From Brevibacillus brevis (GTDB lineage Bacteria; Bacillota; Bacilli; Brevibacillales; Brevibacillaceae): a stretch of DNA of 64,000 nucleotides. The position numbers and the translations under genes are program-made. The stretch covers positions 4,701,501 through 4,765,500 of the forward strand of contig NZ_CP134050.1 of the NCBI RefSeq assembly GCF_031583145.1. The letters are read 5' to 3'. Positions 50,282 to 59,732 of the stretch are shown here, piece by piece (the stretch's first letter is position 1; each line of letters begins with the position of its first letter). A model generated the notes under the pieces. The model had not been told where the DNA came from, made no database searches, and saw nothing but the letters and a program-made list of their open reading frames with translations.

Positions 50282-52364
50282 CGCGTTCACCTTCTCCTTC
50301 CCCGATTTTGAGGCGGACAGGCAGCGAAAAGGTAAAGGCGCTCCCTGCTCCGACTTCGCTCTCCACACGCAGATTCCCTTGATGATGGTCCACGATTTCC
50401 TTGCATATGGCCAATCCCAACCCGGCTCCCTCGCCTTTGCGGGGACCTTTGCCTTTGTAAAAACGGTCAAATACGAAGGGGAGTGTCTCGGCATCCATTC
50501 CGCTTCCCGTGTCGCGCACACAAATGCGGGCCAATCCGCCGGATCCCGCTGTGCACTCCCACGCTACCCGCAGCGTGATGGCTCCTCCCGCAGGCGTATA
50601 CTTCTGGGCGTTGACCAGCAAATTGGCGACCACCTGCTCGATTCGGACCGGATCCACCCACAAGACCGGTTCCCCTTCCACTTGGGCGGGACAAGAGGTT
50701 TCCCAGTGGAAGCTCAGCCCCTTCTCTTCAATATCCATGCGATATTTCTCGTACAGCTGACGAAAAAACGGGAGGAGCATGACAGGCTGGTAATGAAAGC
50801 GGATTTGGCGGGCCTCCATCCTGGAGAGCTCGAACAAATCGGTGATGATCCGGTGCAAATAGATCGTTTTGTCGTAAATGATGTGCAGGTAGCGGGAGTC
50901 GTCCGACTTGACCACGCCATCGATCATCGCCTTGATAAACCCCTGGATGGAAGTAAGCGGCGTACCCAGCTCATGCGCGATATTGGACAGGAGCTTTCGC
51001 CTCGACTCCTCCATCCTGCGGAGCTCTTCGTTCTTCTCCTTCAGCGCCTGAGTGCGGCGCGATACCTTCTCCTCCAACGATTCATTGATTTGTCTCAGCT
51101 CAAGGGACAGCTGCTCCACTCGCTCAAAAGAGAGCGCGATCATCCGCGACAGGTTGATCATTTGGGTGACGAGGAACACCAGCAATCCGAGCGGCGCACT
51201 GTTTTCAAAAGGCGAGAGGTTCGCATAAAACAGAATTTCGCCTATGACCGACAAGAAAAAAACGAGCAGTCCGATCCCGTTCAGCAGAGATCCCGTCCTC
51301 TTGCGGGCAGCCGCTTTCCCGTAGGCAAGGAGCAAACAGCCGAAATTGACGACCAGATAGGCTTCCATCACGGCCAGTCCTTCGGTAAAGATCCAGGTGG
51401 GCAGCAGGAGCACCAGGCTGCCGAGGATTCCCCCCGCCAGCAGCGCTCCCTTCACATAGCCACGCTTCAGTTCCTGCGGGTATTGGGAACGCACAAACAA
51501 GAGCAGCGCCATCATGGCTACGAAAGAGGTGAGGTATTCCAGCTTCACCCCTAGACTCCAGGGAAACACGGGGATGAAACGGTAAGCAAGCGTCTCTCCA
51601 AGCAGGAGGGTCCGAAGGCTGACCGCCATGCAGCACACGCTGAAGTAGAGGGCGGATTTCTCCTTTCTGCGCAGCGGGTACAGGATCAGATGGTAGATGC
51701 CCATGACAAACAGGCTCCCTGCGATCAGAGCCTCGTACACCAAGCGGGATTCCCGCTGCAGGATAATGGACTGAACCGGCCCGAGCCGGATGGCTTCCCA
51801 CACTCCCCCGTTTCGCTGCACAAAATTGGAGACCTGCAGCACCACCTCCGCTTCCGGATGCTTGGGCCGGAAGACGACTACCTTGCTGTAATTTTGGGGG
51901 ACCATTTCTTCGCGGCTCTTTCCGACAACGCCATTCTGTCCCAGTCTCTGTCCGTCGATCCACAGCTCGTATGCGGACGCTACGCTCGGCATGTACAAAG
52001 CGAACTGCTTGTTCGCGGCTTCTTCGTCAAACAATATCCGGAGCCGGTAGGTCGCAAAGCCGTGATTGGATACCGTCTGCCCGGCCACCCCTTTCTTCCA
52101 GGGGGAAGGAACCGGCATATACATCGATGTCTGACGATTCTGACTGGAGCCAAAAGAGTTCAGCAGCTGCTGCCAGTACACCTCCCATTCCCCATTCAGC
52201 AAAACAACATCCTGCTGCTGCCAGTTGACCCCGCGCAAGTCGATGACCCCTCTTGCTGCGAGCGGCGACGGCTCAGGGGACTGGGTTGCGGCGGCAGCTA
52301 CCGATGGCACGAGCAACACAAACAGGCACAACAAGAGTGCGCAGCGGACGAACCTTCGTCTCAT
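50202..52364 (-). CDS. Membrane histidine kinase with 7TMR-DISM sensor
   Basis: This 720-residue kinase has a signal/first helix (RCALLLCLFVLLVPSVAAAA), an extracellular jelly-roll domain about residues 35-200 (NGEWEVYWQQLL, FATYRLRILFD, ASAYELWIDGQRLG) and seven membrane helices about 205-410 (7TMR-DISM). A coiled coil (LRQINESLEEKVSRRTQALK), HisKA with IAHELGTPLTSIQGF (phospho-His) and HATPase_c with NLLVNAQKYTPAGGA, DTGSGM and GAGLGLAICKEIV follow. The ectodomain resembles carbohydrate-binding folds, so it may sense a sugar or cell-wall fragment. Its last ~27 codons overlap the response-regulator gene in another frame and look like extra tail after the normal FTFSLPV end. The ATG at 52364 is the likeliest start. 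Confidence 0.9.
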   Translation of the reverse strand: MRRRFVRCALLLCLFVLLVPSVAAAATQSPEPSPLAARGVIDLRGVNWQQQDVVLLNGEWEVYWQQLLNSFGSSQNRQTSMYMPVPSPWKKGVAGQTVSNHGFATYRLRILFDEEAANKQFALYMPSVASAYELWIDGQRLGQNGVVGKSREEMVPQNYSKVVVFRPKHPEAEVVLQVSNFVQRNGGVWEAIRLGPVQSIILQRESRLVYEALIAGSLFVMGIYHLILYPLRRKEKSALYFSVCCMAVSLRTLLLGETLAYRFIPVFPWSLGVKLEYLTSFVAMMALLLFVRSQYPQELKRGYVKGALLAGGILGSLVLLLPTWIFTEGLAVMEAYLVVNFGCLLLAYGKAAARKRTGSLLNGIGLLVFFLSVIGEILFYANLSPFENSAPLGLLVFLVTQMINLSRMIALSFERVEQLSLELRQINESLEEKVSRRTQALKEKNEELRRMEESRRKLLSNIAHELGTPLTSIQGFIKAMIDGVVKSDDSRYLHIIYDKTIYLHRIITDLFELSRMEARQIRFHYQPVMLLPFFRQLYEKYRMDIEEKGLSFHWETSCPAQVEGEPVLWVDPVRIEQVVANLLVNAQKYTPAGGAITLRVAWECTAGSGGLARICVRDTGSGMDAETLPFVFDRFYKGKGPRKGEGAGLGLAICKEIVDHHQGNLRVESEVGAGSAFTFSLPVRLKIGEGEGERDGQTGHHAGRGRSEHPGAGRAISHGQ

Positions 52365-52445
52365 GTCTTTTTCCGAATCCCCTCTCATGCGGCCAGCCTA
52401 TCTCTATTTCTTCCTATCCTACCAGAAAAGCAGGCAAACAGGTAG

Positions 52446-52484
52446 AAAGGCCCAGAATCCCTTTTCAGGATTCCAGGCCTTCCT
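52446..52484 (-). terminator. Terminator of mgtC-family gene
   Basis: On the minus strand AGGCCTGGAATCC (52480-52468) pairs, with one or two mismatches, with GGATTCTGGGCCT (52460-52448), then TTCT. It lies between the MgtC gene and the kinase gene. Confidence 0.65.
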
Positions 52485-52500
52485 CGTCTGCCAACTCTTC

Positions 52501-52992
52501 TCAACCGACGCTTTGCTGCTTCACAGCCCCGGACTTTTCGCTGTTTTCCACTCGCCGATGCTGGACATCCTCAAAGCGCTGGCTGATCCTTGCCAATGCA
52601 AACGAGACGACAACGGAAAAAATGACGATCCCGTAAAAGCCCGCGCCAATCCCGATCCCGATCCCTCCGGCAAAGAAGATCATCGCGGCCGACGTCAACC
52701 CTTTGACCTGCAAGCCGTCCTTCAGGATCACGCCTGCCCCCAAAAAACCAAGGCCTGTGACGATCTGCGCAGCCAGCCGCATCGGATCCATCATCGTGCC
52801 GCTGTTCGGGGAGCTGTACACCTTGGTGCTGTAAATGGACACCAAAGTAATCAGCGTACAGGCGACGGAGACGTACATGTACGTTTTCAGGCCGGCCGGC
52901 TTGTTTCGGTGCGAGCGATCCCATCCGATGAACATGCCGAGAACGGCGCTGACGATTACGCGAATATACATTTCCAGATTCATATAATCCAT
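52501..52992 (-). CDS. MgtC/SapB-family membrane protein
   Basis: This 163-residue protein has the MgtC N-terminal domain: VIVSAVLGMFIGWDRSHRNK in helix 1, GLKTYMYVSVACTLITLVSI, and the family block RLAAQIVTGLGFLGAGVILK with the conserved Gly/Ala pattern, then SAAMIFFAGGIGIGIGAGFY. The usual soluble C-terminal domain is missing, as in short SapB-type members. Roles include acid, magnesium or phosphate stress control; here it is not defined. AAGGTG lies 6 nt before the ATG at 52992. Confidence 0.92.
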   Translation of the reverse strand: MDYMNLEMYIRVIVSAVLGMFIGWDRSHRNKPAGLKTYMYVSVACTLITLVSIYSTKVYSSPNSGTMMDPMRLAAQIVTGLGFLGAGVILKDGLQVKGLTSAAMIFFAGGIGIGIGAGFYGIVIFSVVVSFALARISQRFEDVQHRRVENSEKSGAVKQQSVG

Positions 52993-53022
52993 TCCATGCA
53001 CCTTCTTTTTGCGATAGAGACA

Positions 53023-54318
53023 TTATATGCGGTCGTTCGTCGAATAGACCGGCGGGATCGGATTGGGCACAAAAACGGCGGAGATCAGGGAAATGGCGCC
53101 GATCACGATCAGGAAAAGACCGACCGGGATCCAGGAGCCGGCGAAAGAGTGAATCAGCGCCGTGGCGATCAAAGGAGCCATGCCCCCTGCCAACGCCGCT
53201 CCGACCTGATACCCGACGGATATGCCGGTGTACCTCACTCGCGCTCCGAACATGTCGGAGACGAGCGTACCCATCACCGCGGTGACCACGCCCCACAGCC
53301 CCATTCCCAGAACCGTCGCCAATGTCAGCGTAAACACCGATTGGTAGGAAAGCAGCTGGAAATAGGGAAACGCAAAGAGAATGATGCCGGAGGTTCCCAC
53401 GATGAAGATGCGCTTTTTGCCGACCTTGTCCGCAAGCATCCCTGCAGCGGGGATGACAAAAGCGGAGAACAGCGTCCCCAGCGTGACGGCATTGAGCACC
53501 GATACCTTATCCATGTGCAGCTGCCCGGTTGCGTAGGAAATGATGAAGGTCGCGAAAATATAGAAGGGGGCCGATTCTACCAGCTTGACTCCGACCGTCA
53601 GGAGCAGCTCCATCCGGTGATGACGCAATGCCTCTCCAAGGGGGAAGCGGGAAATGGAACCGCTTTCTTTTATTTGTTGGAAATCGGGAGTTTCCTCCAG
53701 GCCGCGGCGGATCCAAAGCCCGACGAAAACCAGCACGACACTGAGCAAAAACGGGACGCGCCAGCCCCATGCCAGAAACTGCTGCTCCGGCAGCAGCCCC
53801 ACGATCGAAACCGTCACGGTCCCCAGCAGCATTCCGACAGCCGAGCCCATCATAGGGACGCTGCCTCCGAAGCCTCTCCGGTTTTTGGGCGAGTACTCCA
53901 CTGCCAGCAGCAGCGCCCCTCCCCACTCCCCGCCGATGCCGATCCCCTGAATGAGCCGCAGCAAAATCAGAAGGCATGGAGCCCAGATGCCGATGGTGGC
54001 GTAATCAGGCAAGCATCCGATGAGCACCGTGGAGGCTCCCATCAGGGCGAGAGTCAGCACGAGCGTTTTTTTCCTGCCCATCCTGTCGCCGATATGGCTG
54101 AACAGGATGCCGCCGAGCGGACGAAAGAAATACGGGATGCCGAACGAGGCGTAAGCCAGGAGCAAGCCCGCAAACGAATCCAGTGTCGGAAAAAAGAGCC
54201 TGTTGAAAACTAGCGATGCCATGGTTCCAAACAGCAAATAATCGTAATACTCGATGGAACTGCCAATCAGACTTGCGACCAACGCTTTTCTCGTCTGCGT
54301 CGCCTGCGATTGCTTCAT
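53023..54318 (-). CDS. MFS transporter, metabolite:H+ symporter (MHS) type
   Basis: This 431-residue, 12-helix protein of the MHS group (ShiA/ProP/KgtP-like) has ALVASLIGSSIEYYDYLLFG in helix 1, the loop 2-3 motif GDRMGRKKTLVLTLALMGAS and RLIQGIGIGGEWGGALLLAV in helix 4, both diagnostic for MHS. It imports organic acids or osmolytes with protons. AGAGGAGGAG lies 8 nt before the ATG at 54318. It is divergent from a saccharopine-dehydrogenase-like gene across a 310-nt AT-rich region, and the two may handle one substrate. Confidence 0.92.
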   Translation of the reverse strand: MKQSQATQTRKALVASLIGSSIEYYDYLLFGTMASLVFNRLFFPTLDSFAGLLLAYASFGIPYFFRPLGGILFSHIGDRMGRKKTLVLTLALMGASTVLIGCLPDYATIGIWAPCLLILLRLIQGIGIGGEWGGALLLAVEYSPKNRRGFGGSVPMMGSAVGMLLGTVTVSIVGLLPEQQFLAWGWRVPFLLSVVLVFVGLWIRRGLEETPDFQQIKESGSISRFPLGEALRHHRMELLLTVGVKLVESAPFYIFATFIISYATGQLHMDKVSVLNAVTLGTLFSAFVIPAAGMLADKVGKKRIFIVGTSGIILFAFPYFQLLSYQSVFTLTLATVLGMGLWGVVTAVMGTLVSDMFGARVRYTGISVGYQVGAALAGGMAPLIATALIHSFAGSWIPVGLFLIVIGAISLISAVFVPNPIPPVYSTNDRI

Positions 54319-54375
54319 GACCACTCCTCCTCTTTCGCCCGACCGGTCCAAAGGGCTGCAAGCTGCGCTTGTAGT

Positions 54376-54594
54376 AAATTGAATTTTCTCAATTTTACAT
54401 CTGCTAAGATGCGGCTGTCTATAGATTTCTTGCGTTTATTTGTTATTGGTTTTACTTAAATGAATATTTTGTTGTATTTATTTGTAAAAAATCATTTACA
54501 CAACATAAACAAACAAATAACACAAAAATAACGCAACAAAATACACACAAAATTGCAGAGCCATGTTATACTCATTTCGAACATCCGAATGTTC
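54376..54594. promoter_or_regulatory. AT-rich divergent control region with two palindromes
   Basis: The 310-nt gap between the MHS transporter and the dehydrogenase contains no gene. It holds AAATTGA-N6-TCAATTT (54376-54395) near the transporter and GAACATCCGAATGTTC (54579-54594) about 35 nt before the dehydrogenase GTG. The middle is very AT-rich with repeated TTATTTG/CAAATAA words. These palindromes are candidate operators for a regulator encoded elsewhere. Confidence 0.5.
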
Positions 54595-54628
54595 AGACAA
54601 CTCACATTCATTTTGGAGGGGATTTGAC

Positions 54629-55813
54629 GTGAAAGTGCTTTGCTTGGGTGGGGCCGGGAGGATTTGCCGAGAGTCGATTCTGGATCTGGTGCAGTACTCC
54701 AGCTTTGAACGGATCACCGTCGCCGATTTCAACGAAACGGAAGGGCGTGCCGTCGTCGCGGCACTGAACGACCCGCGCGTCGACTTTGTACAGATCAACG
54801 TACGGGACCATGCCGATACGGTGAGCAAGATGAAAGGCTACGACATCGTCATGGACGGAACGACGATCACGCTGAACGGCCTCTCCACCGCTTGCATTGC
54901 GGAAGCAGGCTGCCACGGCATCAACCTGAACGGCTTCGGTGCAGAAGATGCCTACGACGATTTGTTCCGAAAAAACGGCAAAACTTGTGTGCCGGGCTTC
55001 GGCATGACACCTGGCGTCACGCAGATGATGGCCATGCATGCCGCTGAAAAGCTCGACACAGTCGAATCCGTCCGGGTCAGCCACGGCGCTTTTCGTCCCA
55101 TTGCCTTTTCCCGTTCCATCACGGAAACGACAACCTACGAGTACGATCCCCTCTTGCCCGGCCGAGTCGTTTACGAAAACGGCGAGTTCATCCAGGTCCC
55201 GCCTTTTGCCCGTCCGCGTGAAATCGAATTGCCTGCACCTTACGGCAAAACCGTACAGTACATCATCCCTCATGCCGAGACAAAAACATTGGCAGCCGCC
55301 CTCGCGCACAAAAACGTTCAGCTGATCGAGGTACGCGGTACATGGCCGGCGAAAAACATGCAGCTCGTACGCGCGCTCTACGATTGGGGCTTCATGCGAA
55401 ATGACCCGATCACCATCAACGGCAAGGAAATCGGGATTCTCGACTGTATCAGCGAATATTTGTTCCACTCCACGGAAGGACAGGAAACGGAGCTGTACGG
55501 CTATTCCTTGCACGTGGAAGTGATTGGCGTCAAAGACGGGCGCCGGGTCCAGCATGTTCTCTACCATACGCATCCTGCTTCGGATGGCTCGGTGGAAGGC
55601 TGGGAAAAGCTGCGGGCGTACACGCGCAACGTCGGCATCCCGATGGCAATCGCGACGGAGATGATCGCCAAAGGCCAAGTAAAAAAGACGGGCGTACTGA
55701 TTCCGGAAGAGGCATTCGATCCGGCGGAAATTTTTGCGGAGCTGGAAAAGCGCGGAATCTTGCTGCATGAGGAAATTACCCAATTGGATGAGACCGTGCA
55801 GGTGACACAGTAG
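54629..55813 (+). CDS. Saccharopine dehydrogenase-family protein
   Basis: This 394-residue protein has the N-terminal nucleotide-binding VKVLCLGGAGRICRESILDL (GGAGRI in place of the common GAGxxG), the DPRVDFVQINVRDHADTVSK strand/helix and CVPGFGMTPGVTQMMAMHAA. The C-terminal part matches the Sacchrp_dh family. Such enzymes act on amino-acid derivatives; some relatives make carboxynorspermidine or opine-like compounds. The start is GTG at 54629, 7 nt behind GGAGGGG. Its divergent neighbour is an MHS importer. The true substrate is unknown. Confidence 0.88.
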   Translation: MKVLCLGGAGRICRESILDLVQYSSFERITVADFNETEGRAVVAALNDPRVDFVQINVRDHADTVSKMKGYDIVMDGTTITLNGLSTACIAEAGCHGINLNGFGAEDAYDDLFRKNGKTCVPGFGMTPGVTQMMAMHAAEKLDTVESVRVSHGAFRPIAFSRSITETTTYEYDPLLPGRVVYENGEFIQVPPFARPREIELPAPYGKTVQYIIPHAETKTLAAALAHKNVQLIEVRGTWPAKNMQLVRALYDWGFMRNDPITINGKEIGILDCISEYLFHSTEGQETELYGYSLHVEVIGVKDGRRVQHVLYHTHPASDGSVEGWEKLRAYTRNVGIPMAIATEMIAKGQVKKTGVLIPEEAFDPAEIFAELEKRGILLHEEITQLDETVQVTQ

Positions 55814-55851
55814 CCTTCCCTTCCCTTCCCTTGTATAATCAGGAACCAGAG

Positions 55852-55877
55852 GACGCGGGTTTTCCGCGTCTTTTTTT
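55852..55877 (+). terminator. Terminator of dehydrogenase gene
   Basis: GACGCGG (55852-55858) pairs with CCGCGTC (55864-55870), followed by seven Ts. Confidence 0.9.
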
Positions 55878-56027
55878 GACATGGGGAGACAGAAGGTGGA
55901 TAAAATGCTGGCTGTCATTGCAGCAAAAAGGGCAGTCATGAAGAATGTGGCAATCCAGAAGAAACGAAGCGTGCGCCGCTATGATACAGTAATCCTGAAC
56001 AATCCAAATACCGAAAGGAAAGGATGT

Positions 56028-56444
56028 ATGCAGATGGGAATTTTGCAGCCGTTCATTTTCTCTGAGGATGCGAGAGCGCAAGCTGATTTCTACGTGAAGT
56101 CGCTTGGCGGTGAGATCGTATCCATCATTACGTATGGGGATACCATGGGGACGCAATCCGAAGGGAAGGACAAAGTCCTGCACATGTGCGTTTCTGTTGC
56201 CGGAGAAAATTCCATCTTCATGGCGGATTCCATGGAACCGATTTCCCAAGGATCGGGGATTTCCCTCAATGTCCGGTACCGAACAGAATCCGAAGCCCGG
56301 GAAGCGTTCGAGAAGCTTGCTGAGGGCGGGATTGTAAAGCAGCCTATAGGTTGGCAGCCTTTTGGCTTGTATTTGGGAGAGCTTACCGACAAATACGGGA
56401 TGATGTGGATGATTAATGCCGAACCGCAAACGAAGCCTGAATGA
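56028..56444 (+). CDS. VOC-family (PhnB-like) protein
   Basis: This 138-residue protein of the PhnB/3-demethylubiquinone-methyltransferase-like VOC group starts ILQPFIFSEDARAQADFYVK. It contains HMCVSVAGENSIFMADSMEP and the C-terminal FGLYLGELTDKYGMMWMINA, where the usual DPFGxxW reads DKYGMMW. Metal ligands are not obvious. AAAGGA lies 8 nt before the ATG at 56028; the open frame upstream to 55881 begins just after a terminator and has no support. Function unknown. Confidence 0.85.
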   Translation: MQMGILQPFIFSEDARAQADFYVKSLGGEIVSIITYGDTMGTQSEGKDKVLHMCVSVAGENSIFMADSMEPISQGSGISLNVRYRTESEAREAFEKLAEGGIVKQPIGWQPFGLYLGELTDKYGMMWMINAEPQTKPE

Positions 56445-56527
56445 GTCGTCCATCACGATGGCGGCTTTATAGCAGCCAGGCCAAACCGTGCGAAAAAGAC
56501 GGCTGGGCGTGCGGACCAAGAAGAGCG

Positions 56528-56570
56528 GCAAAAACAGGCAAGCCTTTTGTACTCGGCTTGCCTGTTTCTA
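56528..56570. terminator. Bidirectional terminator between VOC and DUF4127 genes
   Basis: AAACAGGCAAGCC (56532-56544) pairs over 13 bp with GGCTTGCCTGTTT (56555-56567), with T-rich flanks on both strands. It marks the end of the DUF4127 operon. Confidence 0.9.
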
Positions 56571-56585
56571 TGGCTGCGCTATCGT

Positions 56586-58268
56586 TTATTCCCTCTCTAT
56601 CGTCACATCCGGGCCGACGAACACCTCAAACAGGCGCTCCCACGGCAACACAATCTCGACGCCGTCCAGGCTTGCGATTTTGCCCGTGAAGGTGTGCTTG
56701 CCGCGCTTGCCGGTAGCGATGGACTCGTCTGCAAAGTAGCTTTCGTACCAGTCGTCCACTTTCGGGGAAAGCTCTTCGACCACGAAATCGTTGACCTCGT
56801 CGAAATCATCGCCCAGCCCCCATTCGTTGCCCCCCAGCTTTTGCACCAGCTTTCGGGCGTCCGCCATGACTTCGTTTCGGTAGTGGTGGTCGTTGACAAA
56901 GGACGACAGCAGCAGATTGACGTGAGCCTGCGCGGCGTCTACGGTCAAAGGCACGCCGAATTGATTCCCTTTTTCCAGAAAAGCGCTGCGCTGCAAGGCT
57001 TGTCCCAAGGCACTGCCCATGTTGTTGCCCGCTGTCCCCCACGCTGTGTAGGAAAGCAGATCAGGCAGCTTCACTTTGTCCTGCAAGCGTTCGATCAGAT
57101 CGGGATCGGCCTTGTTGGTGACCGTCACATCCGTCACGGCTACCTGCTTGCCGTCCTCCAGGTGCTCGTTGATCCCTGCGACAAAGCCGTCCAGTGCTTC
57201 TCTTCTGTCCGCCTTGCTGGTACCTGCTTCGGAAGGGGTATTTACCATCAGGACGAGATCGGCGTCGTCGGCATCCTCCACCGGCTTTTCTCCTGCCGCT
57301 CGAATGTGCTTCTCGACGCTCTCATCAAACGTCGTGTCTTCAAAAGGCGCGATCCAATCGCTTCCGTCCATTCCGGAGTACTCGACGGCTACCTTCGGAT
57401 GGATGCGGAGCGAATCGAGGGACAGCCGGCTGACAAGCACCGTGCCCACTTCATCCGCCCCGGGAAAGACAACCGTTCGGTCTTCGACGTGCAGATCCTT
57501 CGCCTTTTCCACCAGCGCCTCCCGCTCTGCCCGGTGCAGCCCGTGCGGAGCCGCGTCGTCCTGGGCGAGCACGAGGTAGTCGATGGTGCCGTCCTTGACC
57601 CAGTCGATCAGGAGCGAATTGATCTTGTGATTGCGCTCCCTCGCATCGAGGTAATCCTGCAGCACAGCTTCCGGGATCAGCTCCTCCAGCTCCTGCAGAC
57701 GGTCTTCCTTTTCCGTCATGCCGAGGTTGTGGACCTCGTCGTACAGAATCGCCCACTCTCTGATCTGATCGTAATACTTCAAGGTCTCCGGATCGGTGGC
57801 GGTGACAGCGAGCCTCTGGATCGTGTCGAACACGTAGATCGGCTTGTCCGGCTCCTTTGCCTTCAGCCGCTTGATCGCCTTGATGTTCGCCAGTGCATCT
57901 TCGTACGACTGGTCGGCCGTACGGGAAGCGACCAGACCTCCGTACGCCAGCATGCTCACCGAAATGACCGAGCCGTCCACTTCATCCGCCGTATCGAGCA
58001 GCCAGTCCCCGATCTCCTCGCCATCTCCCGGCGTCGTGAAGTGCCCCAGCATGTCATCGTCCGGCATCACCGTCTCGACTCCCCCAGCCTTGGCGGTCAT
58101 CTGCGGGAAATACGTGTTCACCGGCCGGTCATCCAGAGGGACCAGGGCGATTCGGGCGACCGGCTTTGGCGACTTGGCCTCGGCTGTGCCCAGGTGCCCG
58201 AACGGTATCCCCCCGGTCACAAGAGCTGCCGCAGCGACAGTGGAAATGAACCATCTCAACTTCTTCAT
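56586..58268 (-). CDS. Secreted DUF4127 protein
   Basis: This 560-residue protein has a signal peptide (RWFISTVAAAALVTGGIPFG). The DUF4127 signature ARIALVPLDDRPVNTYFP follows (about residues 38-55), then SVSMLAYGGLVASRTADQSY, YLVLAQDDAAPHGLHRAERE, and YTAWGTAGNNMGSALGQALQ near residue 420. The family's function is not known; the conserved Asp/Arg/His clusters suggest a hydrolase or sugar-binding role. GGAAAGGAG precedes the ATG at 58268. It is the last gene of the second ABC operon, after the FAD oxidoreductase, so it may act outside the cell on the polymer whose fragments the ABC system imports. Confidence 0.88.
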   Translation of the reverse strand: MKKLRWFISTVAAAALVTGGIPFGHLGTAEAKSPKPVARIALVPLDDRPVNTYFPQMTAKAGGVETVMPDDDMLGHFTTPGDGEEIGDWLLDTADEVDGSVISVSMLAYGGLVASRTADQSYEDALANIKAIKRLKAKEPDKPIYVFDTIQRLAVTATDPETLKYYDQIREWAILYDEVHNLGMTEKEDRLQELEELIPEAVLQDYLDARERNHKINSLLIDWVKDGTIDYLVLAQDDAAPHGLHRAEREALVEKAKDLHVEDRTVVFPGADEVGTVLVSRLSLDSLRIHPKVAVEYSGMDGSDWIAPFEDTTFDESVEKHIRAAGEKPVEDADDADLVLMVNTPSEAGTSKADRREALDGFVAGINEHLEDGKQVAVTDVTVTNKADPDLIERLQDKVKLPDLLSYTAWGTAGNNMGSALGQALQRSAFLEKGNQFGVPLTVDAAQAHVNLLLSSFVNDHHYRNEVMADARKLVQKLGGNEWGLGDDFDEVNDFVVEELSPKVDDWYESYFADESIATGKRGKHTFTGKIASLDGVEIVLPWERLFEVFVGPDVTIERE

Positions 58269-58375
58269 CGTCTCGACTCCTTTCCATATGAACGGATCGT
58301 GCAAAGGACGGCACCTGACTGACGCAGAAGCAGGACAGAGGGGAGATGCCGTCCATGAAGCTGCCACGGCTTTGC

Positions 58376-59716
58376 TTAGAGAACGGCGCCAGCCTGACGC
58401 AGCGCTTCCTGCAGCCTGGATACGTTGATTTTCCGTGGAACGGTCCCATCCAGGTGCGAGATTGCAGCCGCTGTGCCCGCCGCCTGGCCGGTCGCCATGC
58501 AGCTCGGTGTGAGCCTGGTCGTCGCCAGCGCTTCGTGGGTGGTGGAAATGCAGCGTCCGGCTGCCAGCAGATTGTCGATCCTTTGCGGCAGCAGGCAGCG
58601 GTACGGGATGTCGTATGCCCCGTCTCCCTGGATGTCAGCCGCCGTCACTCCTTTGCCGGACGGATCGTGGATATCGACGGGGTAACCGCTGCGGGCGATC
58701 CCATCGTGGAACTTGCGCCCTTGCACCACGTCATCGATCGTCAGGCTGTATTCACCCGCGATTCTGCGCGTTTCGCGGATGCCGATCTGCGTGCCTACGG
58801 AGGAGATCGACGCCTGGGAGAAACCAGGAACCTTGTTTTTTAAAAATTCCGACATCAGCAGCACCTGACGTCTCCCGATCTCCTCCGCCTCCGTCAAATC
58901 CTCCACATCCGTGCCGTCCAGCCCTTGTACCCGTGTGCAGTTGATCAGCACCTCGTCCTTTTCCGGGCCGGTGAAAAAGAGCACTTGGTCGCGATTGATG
59001 GGGACCCCTGACGATTTCCATTGCGAGTAAAAGCCTTGGACGCCGGTGAGCGGGAGCTTGTTCAGCTCACCGAACGGCGTCTTGTGGTAAAAGTCTTCCG
59101 GGTGAGCCAGCATATACGCTCTGACCTGCTCCAGATCGACGCCGCGCATGCGGAACTTCATCGTCATCGGCTGGGTGCGGCCGTCGCCCTCCCGCCCCTT
59201 GCTCGTCGGCGCGCCTGATAAATGCGCCACATCGGCATCGCCGGTGGCGTCGACGAAGACCTTTCCGCGAATCTCGTACTTGCCCGATTTGGTCGTGATC
59301 TGGACTGCCGCGATTCGGTCGCCTTCTACCGCCACATGGTCGACGAAGCTGTGGACGAGCAGCTTGACCCCGGCCTCCTTCAGCATTTCCACTGCCAGCA
59401 GCTTGTAGATCTCGGGATGGTACGGCGTGACCGTATGAACGAATCCCACCGTATCCCGCAGATGTCCCGGAGATCCGCCCCGCTCCTGCAAGCGCTCGAC
59501 GATCTCCTGCGCGATGCCTTTGATCACCTGCTCTCCTTTTTCTGTATGAAACGTCATCCAGGGGTACACCAGCGCTGCCGTCGACATTCCACCGAGGAAG
59601 CCGTACCGCTCGACAAGGATCGTTCCCGCCCCCAACCTGCCGCTTGCCAGCGCCGCATTGATACCCGCCGGACCGCCCCCTACGACGACGACATCCGTTT
59701 CTATCACACGTCCCAC
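58376..59716 (-). CDS. FAD-dependent oxidoreductase (FAD_oxidored family)
   Basis: This 446-residue flavoprotein has DVVVVGGGPAGINAALASGR at the N terminus, VERYGFLGGMSTAALVYPWM, VFVDATGDADVAHLSGAPTS (typical FAD_oxidored segment) and the C-terminal NLLAAGRCISTTHEALATTR. Cytoplasmic; no signal. An ATG at 59722 directly abuts GGGAGGAGG, so the GTG at 59716 is the better-spaced start. Enzymes of this family are often found beside sugar ABC importers in Paenibacillaceae and related groups, with unproven substrates. Here it lies between the permeases and the DUF4127 gene. Confidence 0.88.
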   Translation of the reverse strand: MGRVIETDVVVVGGGPAGINAALASGRLGAGTILVERYGFLGGMSTAALVYPWMTFHTEKGEQVIKGIAQEIVERLQERGGSPGHLRDTVGFVHTVTPYHPEIYKLLAVEMLKEAGVKLLVHSFVDHVAVEGDRIAAVQITTKSGKYEIRGKVFVDATGDADVAHLSGAPTSKGREGDGRTQPMTMKFRMRGVDLEQVRAYMLAHPEDFYHKTPFGELNKLPLTGVQGFYSQWKSSGVPINRDQVLFFTGPEKDEVLINCTRVQGLDGTDVEDLTEAEEIGRRQVLLMSEFLKNKVPGFSQASISSVGTQIGIRETRRIAGEYSLTIDDVVQGRKFHDGIARSGYPVDIHDPSGKGVTAADIQGDGAYDIPYRCLLPQRIDNLLAAGRCISTTHEALATTRLTPSCMATGQAAGTAAAISHLDGTVPRKINVSRLQEALRQAGAVL

Positions 59717-59732
59717 TTTCATCCTCCTCCCG

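Noticed and set aside
52225..54213. A 662-residue plus-strand open frame across mgtC and the MHS transporter
   Set aside because: It lies opposite two genes with clear families and has low-complexity His/Arg/Gln composition.
54579..54594. GAACATCCGAATGTTC as a LexA (SOS) box
   Set aside because: The half-sites CGAAC and GTTC are separated by eight bases instead of the four expected for Gram-positive LexA, and neither neighbour is an SOS gene.
55814..55833. Short TTCCC repeats after the saccharopine-dehydrogenase-like gene
   Set aside because: Only about four imperfect pentamers in non-coding DNA before a terminator; no sign of phase variation.
55881..56027. N-terminal extension of the VOC protein reading frame
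   Set aside because: It begins just after a strong terminator, and a good ribosome binding site lies before the ATG at 56028, where homology starts.
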